Of a DNA stretch of 64,000 nucleotides, positions 9,431-18,040 are shown one piece after another. Where the stretch lies: assembly GCA_902556425.1 (NCBI GenBank), contig CACDWG010000009.1:28402-92401 (forward strand). The letters run 5' to 3'. The DNA is from UBA4421 sp002704225 (GTDB lineage Bacteria; Pseudomonadota; Gammaproteobacteria; Pseudomonadales; Azotimanducaceae). Every line of letters starts with the position of its first letter. Within the stretch, counting starts at the first letter, position 1. Position numbers and translations under genes: made by a program. The notes below the pieces were generated by a model. The model had not been told where the DNA came from and made no database searches. It saw only the letters and a program-made list of their open reading frames with translations.

Positions 9431-10129
9431 ATGGCTGATGTGGCACTTGTGACCGGTGTAGGGCCGGGCACCGGCAAATCGATTGTCGAGCGGTTTGCGG
9501 CGGCGGGCTACACCGTGGCAATGCTTGCCCGCTCGGGAGAGCGGCTAGCGCAAATTGAATCAGCAACGCCAAATACTCACGCCTTCGTTTGCGACGTGGC
9601 CAATGATGCGGGGCTTGCCGAGACGTTGTCGGCGGTTCGAGAATCCCTCGGCGCGCCCAATATTGTTATTCACAACGCGGTTGGTGCCGAGCGGGGCACT
9701 TACGCGGAGGTTGATCCACAAAACATGCGGCGCGCGTTTGAGATCAACACCATGGCGTTGCTGTCGTTAGCCAAAGAACTGATACCTGATATGGAGGCAT
9801 CCGGTGGCGGTGCGCTAATCTGCACCGGCAACACGTCTGCCTATCGTGGCAGAGCGCGTTTTGCTGGGTTCGCCCCGACCAAGGCCGCCCAGCGCATACT
9901 CCTGGAGAGCATTGCCCGGGAGGCAGGTCCCAAGGGTGTGCACGCAGCCTACGTCGCAATCGATGCTGTGATTGATCTTGAATGGACGCGCAAGTTTTTT
10001 GCCGGCAAGCCGGATGAGTTCTTTTGTCAGCCCAGCGATATCGCCGAGGAAGTATTCCGTATTGCACATCAGCCACGTAGCGCGTGGTCGTTTGAATCCG
10101 TTATTCGGCCCTATGGAGAGGTTTGGTAG
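9431..10129 (+). CDS. Atypical SDR family protein (catalytic Tyr replaced by Phe)
   Basis: 232 aa with an SDR-like Rossmann fold: ALVTGVGPGTGKS at the N-terminus, CDVAND for the Asp-containing strand, and HNAVG in place of NNAG. The usual YxxxK active site reads FAPTK, with Phe at residue 147 and Lys at residue 151, so the catalytic tyrosine is missing. The cofactor glycine motif is also non-standard. It may bind NAD(P) without classical dehydrogenase activity, or use a different mechanism. GGAGGAGAGC precedes the ATG. It stops 2 nt before the GST gene, so the two are probably cotranscribed. Confidence 0.8.
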   Translation: MADVALVTGVGPGTGKSIVERFAAAGYTVAMLARSGERLAQIESATPNTHAFVCDVANDAGLAETLSAVRESLGAPNIVIHNAVGAERGTYAEVDPQNMRRAFEINTMALLSLAKELIPDMEASGGGALICTGNTSAYRGRARFAGFAPTKAAQRILLESIAREAGPKGVHAAYVAIDAVIDLEWTRKFFAGKPDEFFCQPSDIAEEVFRIAHQPRSAWSFESVIRPYGEVW

Positions 10130-10131
10130 TC

Positions 10132-10929
10132 ATGAGCGATCACGTACTTCGTATTTTTTCTTATTTGCCCAATCCGCGTGTTTGGAAAGCGTTGATTGCT
10201 GCGGACTATCTTGGGGTATCGGTGGAAGTGTTGGGCGACAAACCCAAAAACCTCGGTAACTGGCTTTGGGACTTTGACGCCCGTGAACTCGCGGAAGAAG
10301 AAAAAACCGAAGACAGCCCGCACGCGCGAGTGAGTCGGCGAGGTTTTTCTGGGGCGCTCTACAAAACCGATGCTTTCATGCGCACCCAGCCTTACGGCAC
10401 GGTGCCAGCGGCGTTTAGCCCGAACGGCGAGGTGGGCGTGTTTGAATCCAACAGTATCTTGCGCGCGGTTGCGCGATCGGCACCGGATGACAACGGCCTG
10501 TATGGTTTTACTCCGTTGGAAGCATCGCGCATCGACAGCTTCTTGGATGCGACACTGGTGTTTGGACGTGAAGCACAGGTGTATCTGCTGGGTATCGATG
10601 GCATCTCCCAAGAATTGCATGCCCGAATGGCGGGGGCGTTTGAGTTTTATTTGGACGGTATCGAACGTGCTTTGGAACACTCTGCGTTTATTGTTGGCGA
10701 TCAAGTCACGATTGCCGATATCGCCTTTGCCTGCGATGCGAGTCAATTTTTACGCGAACGTCTTATGGGCGCTGGGCTCGAAGCGGCGTCACTGCCAGTG
10801 ATCAGCGAAAACGCCGAGGCCACCTTTCCTCGCGCGTTTGCGCATCTGTCGACATTGATTGAGGACCCCGTCTTTAAGCGCTATCTCGGTGAATACACCG
10901 AACACTTTAGGGTCTTGCCATTGGCCTGA
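10132..10929 (+). CDS. Glutathione S-transferase family protein
   Basis: 265 aa from ATG 10132, two nt after the SDR stop; an in-frame TTG at 10123 would overlap it. The N-terminal thioredoxin-like domain (LRIFSYLPNPRVWKALIAAD) is followed by the substrate-proofreading segment PYGTVPAAFSPNGEVGVFESNSIL, with the conserved Glu-Ser pair that contacts glutathione. The C-terminal helical domain has VGDQVTIADIAFAC, the usual N-capping box. An insertion of about 40 residues lies between helix 1 and the ESNSIL motif. A role in detoxifying or isomerising pathway intermediates is plausible; it pairs with the atypical SDR upstream. Confidence 0.85.
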   Translation: MSDHVLRIFSYLPNPRVWKALIAADYLGVSVEVLGDKPKNLGNWLWDFDARELAEEEKTEDSPHARVSRRGFSGALYKTDAFMRTQPYGTVPAAFSPNGEVGVFESNSILRAVARSAPDDNGLYGFTPLEASRIDSFLDATLVFGREAQVYLLGIDGISQELHARMAGAFEFYLDGIERALEHSAFIVGDQVTIADIAFACDASQFLRERLMGAGLEAASLPVISENAEATFPRAFAHLSTLIEDPVFKRYLGEYTEHFRVLPLA

Positions 10930-11008
10930 TCGAGAAGGGGTGAAAGCCAAGATTTTAGGCGCAGATACCGACAATCAATCCAAGGCCGGTAAAGAGCGGG
11001 GTTACGCC

Positions 11009-11920
11009 TTATGCAGGGAGTGCCAGGAGATGCGCTGCAATTTCCTCTCGACTGGGCAAGGCGGTTTGTGCGCCGGTTTTTAAACAGGCCAGCGAACCCG
11101 CCACGCAGCCCCACTGCAGCGCAGTGCTGAAAGGCTCGCCCGCATCCAGCGCAGCGGCAAAAGCGCCGCAAAATGCATCACCCGCACCAACCGTATCGAT
11201 GGGGCTCACGGGTAAGGCAGGTATGGCGATTTGCTCGCCATGGTGGTCGGCCAAACATCCCTTCGCCCCCAGCGTGAGAACGACGGAATTTCCGGTCTGC
11301 TGCGCTACGTTGCTCAACAGTGATGCGGTACCGCCGCTTTTGGGCAAGCCCAAATGCAGGCCCAACTGGACTAACTCGATCTCGTTAACGACGAGAACGG
11401 TTACCTGACGCAACAGTTCAATCTCAACGGATTGCATGGGGGCCAAATTCCAGATGATCTTGGCCGAAATCTCATTGGCGTAGCCGATCGCCTGCGCCAT
11501 TTCGCCGACGGGTATTTCCATCTGTAGCAAAAGTAGGCCGCCTTTCTCTAGGCCGGTGTGTGTCAATTGGGCGTGAGAGGCATCTGCGTTTGCCCCTGCA
11601 AAAACGACGATGGCATTTTCGCCGTCACGATCCACGTTGATTGACGCGGTTCCTGTGGGCTGCTCGCTTAACGCCACCGCCTCAGTGTTTACACCGTCGG
11701 CCAGTAAGCCTGCTATGGCGATATGCCCCAACCCATCGTCCCCAACCGCGCCTGCCATATGTACGGTTGCCCCGGCTCTAGCCGCTGCGAGCGCTTGGTT
11801 GCCTCCCTTTCCACCGGGTAAAACAACCATGTCGGTTGCCAAAAGGGTTTCACCCGGAGCAGGTAGGGCAGGCACCTGAAAGACGTAATCCACGTTGAGA
11901 GAGCCGAATACGGTAATCAT
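11009..11920 (-). CDS. rbsK: Ribokinase, PfkB family carbohydrate kinase
   Basis: 303 aa. It starts MITVFGSLNVDYVF, has the substrate-binding PGGKGGNQALAAARAG motif near residue 35, and the ATP/anion-hole motif DTVGAGDAFCGAF with the catalytic Asp near residue 245. These are the two PROSITE-type signatures of ribokinase. It phosphorylates D-ribose to ribose 5-phosphate in the cytoplasm. It is divergent from an ADP-ribosylglycohydrolase-like gene at 12013, whose product class releases ADP-ribose or ribose-like units, so the pair may salvage ribose. A GGTCT/AGACC palindrome at 11939-11950 lies in the shared promoter region. Confidence 0.88.
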   Translation of the reverse strand: MITVFGSLNVDYVFQVPALPAPGETLLATDMVVLPGGKGGNQALAAARAGATVHMAGAVGDDGLGHIAIAGLLADGVNTEAVALSEQPTGTASINVDRDGENAIVVFAGANADASHAQLTHTGLEKGGLLLLQMEIPVGEMAQAIGYANEISAKIIWNLAPMQSVEIELLRQVTVLVVNEIELVQLGLHLGLPKSGGTASLLSNVAQQTGNSVVLTLGAKGCLADHHGEQIAIPALPVSPIDTVGAGDAFCGAFAAALDAGEPFSTALQWGCVAGSLACLKTGAQTALPSREEIAAHLLALPA

Positions 11921-12012
11921 AGGGTACCTTTTGTCAGGGGTCTAAAGACCTTGCGTTAATCCTAGGGTCTGCTAAGAATTCTTGCTCTCAGTGTACTACC
12001 CAGGAGCGGTGA

Positions 12013-14088
12013 ATGACGTTACCAGAGGACTATGCCGAACGAGTGTATGCCGGTGTCTTAGGCAAAACCATTGGCGTGTATTTAGGGCGGCCTTTTGAAG
12101 GGTGGACCTATGACCGCATTCAAGCGCGGCTTGGTGACATTGAGTATTACGTGCACGACAAAGTAGGCGTGCCTCTGTTGGTCACCGACGACGATATCGC
12201 AGGTACATTCACATTTTTGCGGACTCTGATGGATAACGGCTTCGATCCGGAACTGTCTGCCGAGGCCATGGGGGATGGCTGGCTCAATTATTTGATCGAG
12301 GGAAAAACTGTGCTGTGGTGGGGCGGTCTGGGAAATTCCACCGAGCATACGGCCTATTTGCGCCTGAAAAACGGCGTGAAAGCGCCAGCCAGTGGTTCTG
12401 CAGCATTGAATTCCCAAGTGGTATCCGAGCAGATCGGAGCGCAGATTTTCATTGATGGCTGGGCCATGGTGTCGCCGGGTAATCCTGATCAAGCGGCAAG
12501 GCTCGCCGAGCGCGCAGCCATGGTGAGCCACGATGGCGAAGCGGTGCATGGCGCCGTGGTTTTGGCGGTTATGGAAGCCATGGCCTTCGTAGAGCGCGAT
12601 GCGAATCGCTTGCTGGACAAAGCATTGGAATACATCCCTGCGGATTCAGTGATAGCCGGTATGATTGGGGATATTCGACGATGGCATCAGCAGGAACCCG
12701 ACTGGCGTGTGGCCCGGGAAATGTTGTCAGACCAATACGGTTACGATACGTATGGCGGCAATTGCCACATCGTGCCGAACCACGGCTTAATCGTCCTCGC
12801 CCTGTTGTACGGTAACGACGACTTCTCCGATACGCTGAAAATCATCAATACCTGCGGTTGGGACACCGACTGCAACTCGGGAAACCTAGCCTGTTTGATG
12901 GGGATTAAGGAAGGCCTCGCCGGTATTGATGCGGGCGTGTCACAAGGGCGGGATTGGCGCGGGCCCATTGCCGATCGTATCTACGTGCCGACGGCAGATC
13001 CGAGTTGGGGTATTTCCGATTGCGTTTTGGAGACCCAGCACATTGTGAATGCGGCATTGGCCTTGCGCGGAGATACAGCGTGGCGTCCAAAAAGCGGAGC
13101 GCAGTTCCATTTCGAAATGCCCGGCAGCTTGCAAGGTTTCACCGTGACCGACGGCGATGGTGTAATAACAAATCAGCTTGGCGTGAGTCAGGCAGGACAG
13201 CACGCACTGCGGCTACAGGGGCATGGATCGGCTCGATTCGGTACGCCCATATTTGCGCCAAGTGCAGATTTTGCGGCTTGGACAGAACAGTCTTGGAATC
13301 CCTATCCGTTGATTGCCTCTCCGAGGGTGTATCCCGGCCAGCGACTTAGTGCCACGCTCTTGCAAGGTGGCGGCGCCAACGTCCGTCTCTATGTGGCCTT
13401 TTACGACGCTAATGACGACGTGCAGCGGGTATATTCTGCGCCGCAGGCGGTGGACGATCGCGCCGATCTGTCTTTTTTGATTCCTGAAGAGGCGTTCCCG
13501 GCATTCGAAGTGGGCGTGGAAACGGCAGGCACGGTCTATTTGGATTGTTTGAGTTGGTCGGGGGAACCGCGTTATATAGGCACGCGGCCGTCAGGTCGTC
13601 GTCGCGGCGGTTCGATGTGGCGTCGTTCATGGGTGAATGGTGTGGACGATTTCATGGCGATGCCATGGGTGGAACCTTTTCGTCTGATTCAAAACGCCGG
13701 TCGAGGTTTGCTGATTCAGGGTAATCGTGATTGGCGTGACATCGTCGTGAGCGCGGACGTATGTTGTCACTTGGGTGTTTGCGCTGGCGTAGCGGTTCGC
13801 GTTCAGGGTATGCGCCGCTACTACTCGCTGCTGCTGCATCGTTCGGGTGAGGTGCAAATCACGAAGGTCATAGGCGAAGAAACGGTGCTGGCGCGAGCGC
13901 CATTTGAGTGGGAATTGGGGCAAACCTATCAGCTGCAATTGTGCGTACGCGGTAATGACCTCATTGCCAGTGTTGACGGTAGAGAAGTGCTCACCGCATC
14001 TGATGAGGCGTTTACCTGTGGCGGTATGGCCTTGGTAATCGAAGAAGGCAGGACTGCAACTCAGCAGATCGCGGTGGCACCGGCTTAG
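12013..14088 (+). CDS. ADP-ribosylglycohydrolase-like protein with long C-terminal beta-rich extension
   Basis: 691 aa. The first 340 or so residues match the ADP-ribosylglycohydrolase fold: VYAGVLGKTIGVYLGRPFEG, the metal-binding TDDD (residues 58-61), and CGWDTDCNSGNLA with Asp 284 and Asp 286. The family cleaves N- or O-linked ADP-ribose or related N-glycosides with bound magnesium or manganese. The C-terminal half is not part of the core fold and looks beta-rich (LamG/jelly-roll-like, for example near WRDIVVSADVCCHLG), which suggests carbohydrate or nucleoside recognition. No signal peptide is seen. GGAGCGGTG lies just upstream of the ATG. The divergent ribokinase suggests a ribose-containing substrate. 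Confidence 0.8.
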   Translation: MTLPEDYAERVYAGVLGKTIGVYLGRPFEGWTYDRIQARLGDIEYYVHDKVGVPLLVTDDDIAGTFTFLRTLMDNGFDPELSAEAMGDGWLNYLIEGKTVLWWGGLGNSTEHTAYLRLKNGVKAPASGSAALNSQVVSEQIGAQIFIDGWAMVSPGNPDQAARLAERAAMVSHDGEAVHGAVVLAVMEAMAFVERDANRLLDKALEYIPADSVIAGMIGDIRRWHQQEPDWRVAREMLSDQYGYDTYGGNCHIVPNHGLIVLALLYGNDDFSDTLKIINTCGWDTDCNSGNLACLMGIKEGLAGIDAGVSQGRDWRGPIADRIYVPTADPSWGISDCVLETQHIVNAALALRGDTAWRPKSGAQFHFEMPGSLQGFTVTDGDGVITNQLGVSQAGQHALRLQGHGSARFGTPIFAPSADFAAWTEQSWNPYPLIASPRVYPGQRLSATLLQGGGANVRLYVAFYDANDDVQRVYSAPQAVDDRADLSFLIPEEAFPAFEVGVETAGTVYLDCLSWSGEPRYIGTRPSGRRRGGSMWRRSWVNGVDDFMAMPWVEPFRLIQNAGRGLLIQGNRDWRDIVVSADVCCHLGVCAGVAVRVQGMRRYYSLLLHRSGEVQITKVIGEETVLARAPFEWELGQTYQLQLCVRGNDLIASVDGREVLTASDEAFTCGGMALVIEEGRTATQQIAVAPA

Positions 14089-14137
14089 CTGCTGGTTGTG
14101 CGCCCTTGGGAATCAACGGGAAAACGGACGAGAAACC

Positions 14138-15463
14138 ATGACTGAATCGACGGCGGTTCCAAGAAACTTAGACGCGAGGTCTAACGCAGAAATCAAGGCG
14201 CGCTGGAAGATCGATTCAAGCACCCAGCCGGAAGACCGCCCCCTGGCCGAGCTTGATCCCGGTAACGGCGACTGGTTTGAGCAGGACAAGGAACTGCGCG
14301 TGTTTGAGCGTCTGCGAGAGCAATCCCCGGTACATCTGACCGAAGAGAGTCAATTTGGGCCCTACTGGTCCATTACCCGCTTCGACGACGTGAAGTACGT
14401 GGATACAAACCAACAACTGTTTTCCTCAGACATTATGAACGGTGGTATTCGTCTTGGCGGGCGCCCCTTGGACGAACCACCTCCCGATTTGTTCCATCTG
14501 CCCATGTTCATTATGGAAGATCAGCCGGTTCACGACGATCAGCGTAAAACCGTAGCACCCATGTTTACCGCGACCCGTTTGGCGGCCATGGGCGAACTGA
14601 TCCGCCAGCGCGCTGGGGCCATTCTCGATGGTCTGCCCAGAGGAGAAGATTTCAATTGGGTGCGAGAGGTATCCGTTGAGCTGACGGGTCAAATGCTCGC
14701 GACGTTGTTCGATGTGCCTCAAGAGGATCGGCACAAGTTAATTCACTGGTCCGACACGGTAGAGCGTATCGGCGATCCAGAGTATTTCGACAGTCCGGCT
14801 GAAGGTTTTGCGGAAATTTGGAAGTGTTTTGAGTATTTCAATGACATTTGGCAGGAACGCCAAGCGGCCACCATACCGGGAGAAGATCTGATTTCCTTCT
14901 TGGCGCATGGCGAGGCCACCAAGCACATGGCGCCGAATGAATTTCTCGGCAACGTGCTGCTGTTGATTGTGGGCGGCAACGACACCACGCGTAACTCCAT
15001 CAGCGCCGGTGTGCAGGCGCTGAATCAGTTCCCGGAGGAATACGACAAGCTGAAGGATAACTTGAGCCTGATACCAAACATGGTGTCGGAAATCGTGCGC
15101 TGGCAGAGTCCTGTTTCGCATATGTGTCGCACTGCCATGGCTGATGTGGAAATTGGCGGCCGGCAGATACGTAAGATGGACAAAATCGCCATTTGGTACC
15201 TTTCGGGTAATCGTGATGAGAGTCGTTTTGCTGACGCGAATCGTCTGATTATCGACCGCCCAAACGTGAGGCAGCACCTAGCGTTTGGGTATGGTATCCA
15301 TCGATGCTTGGGTAACCGTCTGGCAGAAATGCAGCTGAAAATTCTGTGGGAGGAGATCATGGCGCGCTTCTCTCATGTGGAAGTCGCGGGCGACCCAATC
15401 TACCTCAACTCCAGCTTCATTCGCGGCATCACTGAGCTGCCCGTCCGGGTTCACGATCGCTAG
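14138..15463 (+). CDS. Cytochrome P450
   Basis: 441 aa, the usual bacterial soluble P450 length. The oxygen-activation helix reads GGNDTTRN (Asp 282, Thr 283, Thr 284), the K-helix is EIVR, and the haem-binding loop is FGYGIHRCLG with the axial Cys at residue 390. I take ATG 14138, not the in-frame TTG at 14096. The sequence style (HMAPNEF, SVELTGQML, RWQSPVSHM) is close to CYP107/CYP125-like bacterial hydroxylases acting on terpenes, steroids or fatty compounds, but family assignment needs alignment. No ferredoxin or reductase gene lies next to it. It ends 3 nt from the convergent kinase gene. Confidence 0.92.
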   Translation: MTESTAVPRNLDARSNAEIKARWKIDSSTQPEDRPLAELDPGNGDWFEQDKELRVFERLREQSPVHLTEESQFGPYWSITRFDDVKYVDTNQQLFSSDIMNGGIRLGGRPLDEPPPDLFHLPMFIMEDQPVHDDQRKTVAPMFTATRLAAMGELIRQRAGAILDGLPRGEDFNWVREVSVELTGQMLATLFDVPQEDRHKLIHWSDTVERIGDPEYFDSPAEGFAEIWKCFEYFNDIWQERQAATIPGEDLISFLAHGEATKHMAPNEFLGNVLLLIVGGNDTTRNSISAGVQALNQFPEEYDKLKDNLSLIPNMVSEIVRWQSPVSHMCRTAMADVEIGGRQIRKMDKIAIWYLSGNRDESRFADANRLIIDRPNVRQHLAFGYGIHRCLGNRLAEMQLKILWEEIMARFSHVEVAGDPIYLNSSFIRGITELPVRVHDR

Positions 15464-15466
15464 GCT

Positions 15467-16408
15467 TCAAGTCACCGGCAGCAGCGCTTGGCTAAGGTCC
15501 AGATACTTCTGGCCTTCGCCGGCGTAACCCAGTTCCAGCAAGTGAATGCCCGTTGAAACGATTTCCACAAAACCCCAGCTGATAATGGCTTGGTGTGACA
15601 CATGAGTTTGTTCGGCAAGCCAAGTGGCTCGTTGTATCAGCACCCTGGTGGGGTCGGCGATTCGATAGGCCTCGATCCAGTTGCGCAATAAAATCCCTAG
15701 GTCGTATGCGGCTTCAAAGAACAGGCCGTCTGGATCCACCAGCTTGTAGTTTGTCGGTGCGGTCCCTGGTTCTGTCGGTGGTTCGGACAGGGTGTTGTGT
15801 TCATGGGCGTCACCGTGAACCAATACGAAAGCATCTTGCCGCCACTGCGAGCGGCGCAGATCAATATGGTGTAGGGCTCTGTGTACCAGCGCTTGTTCCA
15901 CCCGTCCGGATACCAGAGTCGGTGTGTGTTGGATGTGGTGGTACAGCCAATCGGCTTTCTTTGCCCCGTGAATCAGCTTCGACGGATCGATGTTCGCCTG
16001 CCAGCTGAATTGCAGTGCTCGGGTAATATGCTGCAGCTGTTGCTGGGTCGTGAGACCGCTGTTCGCAATGGGCGCACCAAGTTTTTCAATAACCAGCACC
16101 CTTTGCTCTGGGTTTGCGCCGATCAGTTTGGCGTAGCCACGGCCTTTTGCAGCCTGTAGGCCCGCCAGTTCGGCGGTCATGCCTTGGTCATTGGGCATCA
16201 GGACTTTGACGACGCAATCAGTGCCATCGGCTCCTTGGGTTAACGCTAAATAGCTCTCTGATCCCCCGGGTAAGGTTTCGATGAATGTTAGATCGAACTC
16301 CTCCAGTGTTGTTCCCACGATGTCGTTGAGGCATTCAATCCATTGCTGCCCCCGCGGGCCGAGTAATTCGGCACGCCTGAGGGTGAGGTCTGAAGGTACG
16401 GTGTTCAT
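15467..16408 (-). CDS. Aminoglycoside phosphotransferase / APH(6)-like kinase family protein
   Basis: 313 aa protein-kinase-like fold. VVKVLMP supplies the ATP-binding lysine, LVHGDAHEHNTL is the catalytic Brenner-type HGDxHxxN motif, and KLVDPDGLFFEAAYDLG is the metal-binding Asp motif. This resembles the aminoglycoside / hydroxyurea phosphotransferase group. It probably phosphorylates a small hydroxylated metabolite; resistance to an antibiotic cannot be concluded from sequence alone. It is convergent with the P450 gene, separated by only 3 nt. Confidence 0.75.
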   Translation of the reverse strand: MNTVPSDLTLRRAELLGPRGQQWIECLNDIVGTTLEEFDLTFIETLPGGSESYLALTQGADGTDCVVKVLMPNDQGMTAELAGLQAAKGRGYAKLIGANPEQRVLVIEKLGAPIANSGLTTQQQLQHITRALQFSWQANIDPSKLIHGAKKADWLYHHIQHTPTLVSGRVEQALVHRALHHIDLRRSQWRQDAFVLVHGDAHEHNTLSEPPTEPGTAPTNYKLVDPDGLFFEAAYDLGILLRNWIEAYRIADPTRVLIQRATWLAEQTHVSHQAIISWGFVEIVSTGIHLLELGYAGEGQKYLDLSQALLPVT

Positions 16409-16512
16409 GGTTTGTGATCCATTAGCGCTCGTGTGTCCGAGGTATTATTACCGTTTTCTGCGCCGTAGAATGCGGGCGTTTTACATTCAAAAGCTAATGC
16501 AAGGAGGGTTCG

Positions 16513-17172
16513 ATGCTGGAATATCAAATGCAGGGCGATGTTGCTGTCTTGACCATGGACGATGGGAAGGCGAATGCCGTGAGTCATGCCTACATCGATG
16601 CGTTGTCCGAGGGCTTGGATCGCGCCGAGGAAGACGCTAAGGCCGTGGTGTTGCTGGGGCGTGTTGGTGTTTTTAGCGCAGGCTTTGACCTGAAAGAAAT
16701 CGGCAAAGGGCCAGCAGAAAGTAAGGCCTTGGTCGACCGTGGAGCAGCGCTGTTGTTCCGGCTGTTTACATTTCCGATGCCCGTGGTGGCCGCCAGCGCG
16801 GGACATGCGATTGCTGCCGGTGCCCTGCTTTTGCTGGCCTCAGATACGCGCATCGGCGTGGGTGGTGACGCGAAGTACGGGTTGAACGAAACGGCCATTG
16901 GTATGTCACTGCCTCCGTTTGGGCTGCAAATGGGGCTTTGCCGTTTGTCCAAACGTCATCAGACCGAAGCCATGATTCAGGCGCATCTTTACGACGCGGA
17001 ATCGGCGCAAAAGGTTGGGTATCTGGATCAGGTGGTGCCACTTGAAAACCTCGATCAATCGGCTGTTGCTGCCGCAACCAAGTTGGCAGAATTACCGACT
17101 GAGGCTTATGCGGCGATGAAACTGGATGTGCGTAAGCAATACATCGACATTATTGCGGCGAGTTTGGCTTGA
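16513..17172 (+). CDS. Enoyl-CoA hydratase/isomerase family protein (crotonase)
   Basis: 219 aa, shorter than the usual 255-265. The oxyanion-hole segments are VFSAGFDLKEIG and ASAGHAIAAGALLLLASD. The active-site region reads YGLNETAIGMSLPPFG, a divergent form of the typical crotonase loop. It should act on an acyl-CoA, hydrating or isomerising a double bond. AAGGAGGG precedes the ATG. It sits where thrS is often found upstream of infC in gammaproteobacteria, but is separated from infC by about 270 bp and is probably not cotranscribed with it. Confidence 0.85.
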   Translation: MLEYQMQGDVAVLTMDDGKANAVSHAYIDALSEGLDRAEEDAKAVVLLGRVGVFSAGFDLKEIGKGPAESKALVDRGAALLFRLFTFPMPVVAASAGHAIAAGALLLLASDTRIGVGGDAKYGLNETAIGMSLPPFGLQMGLCRLSKRHQTEAMIQAHLYDAESAQKVGYLDQVVPLENLDQSAVAAATKLAELPTEAYAAMKLDVRKQYIDIIAASLA

Positions 17173-17256
17173 ACGAGGCCATCGGCGATTGCAAAAAGGG
17201 CAACGAAAATCTGGAGTTACGTCGGTTTTAGCGGTTCATACCGTGTGATACAGCGC

Positions 17257-17286
17257 TTGATGTGGTAACTCGCTTGGCAGTAGAAT
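17257..17286 (+). promoter_or_regulatory. Candidate sigma-70 promoter upstream of infC
   Basis: TTGATG at 17257-17262 and TAGAAT at 17281-17286 are separated by 18 nt. The sequence after the -10 box is GC-rich (gcgcgccc), a discriminator style seen at stringently controlled translation genes. It would give an infC leader of about 150 nt. Confidence 0.5.
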
Positions 17287-17445
17287 GCGCGCCCGGATCG
17301 GAAGGGATGCTCTGCTCTGCGGGGTGAGACCACTTTGCCCGGAAAAGCCGTGAACGGGCTGAAAACGGTTCGATGGTGCTGAGGGCGTGTTGGTTGAAGG
17401 ATATTCGACGCCGTCAGCGTACTTTGGAGAAGTTTGGAGACGCCC

Positions 17446-18006
17446 ATTAAAAAGGCAAGCAAGCGAGTTGATCGCTCGTTGTTGAATGACGATATTTCTG
17501 CCGCAAACGTGCGCCTAGTGGCGGCGGACGGCAGTCAGCGTGGCATCGTATCGAGAGCCGAAGCGCTGGCAGAAGCGAGAGCAGCAGGGCTGGATTTGGT
17601 TCTGGTTGCTGTGGATGCAAATCCGCCGGTCTGCAAAGTCATGGACTATGGGAAGCATTTATTTGAGCTGAAGAAAACCAAGGCGGCTCAAAGGAAGAAG
17701 CAAAAACAGATCCAAGTAAAAGAGATGAAGTTCCGTCCTGGCACGGAAGAAGGCGACTATCAGGTAAAACTACGCAACCTGAAGCGTTTTCTCGAAGAAG
17801 GGGACAAGGCGAAGGTGTCTTTGCGTTTTCGCGGTCGTGAAGTGGTGCATCCCGAAATCGGTATGAACCTGATGAAGCGCATCGCGGAAGATCTGGATGA
17901 ATTGGGCTCTGTGGAATCAGAACCTAAGTTCGAAGGACGCCAAGTCATCATGGTTTTGGCCCCACGAAAAAATAGAAAGGCGCAGGCTCCGAAAGAAGCC
18001 TCTTAG
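17446..18006 (+). CDS. infC: Translation initiation factor IF-3 (AUU start)
   Basis: 186 aa. N-terminal domain with NDDISAANVRLVAADGSQ, helical linker rich in Lys (AAQRKKQKQIQVKEMKFRPG), and C-terminal domain ending GRQVIMVLAPRK, all as in IF-3. It binds the 30S subunit and discriminates against wrong start codons. By homology the start is the ATT at 17446, because the E. coli gene begins ATT-AAA-GGC and this one ATT-AAA-AAG, and GGAG (17436-17439) is 6 nt upstream. A TTG at 17434 would add four residues. The rare AUU codon is the basis of IF-3 autoregulation in E. coli. The downstream order rpmI-rplT-pheST is conserved. Confidence 0.95.
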   Translation: MKKASKRVDRSLLNDDISAANVRLVAADGSQRGIVSRAEALAEARAAGLDLVLVAVDANPPVCKVMDYGKHLFELKKTKAAQRKKQKQIQVKEMKFRPGTEEGDYQVKLRNLKRFLEEGDKAKVSLRFRGREVVHPEIGMNLMKRIAEDLDELGSVESEPKFEGRQVIMVLAPRKNRKAQAPKEAS

Positions 18007-18040
18007 TTAGCGTTTAACGACGCGCTAGGTAAGTGCATGG

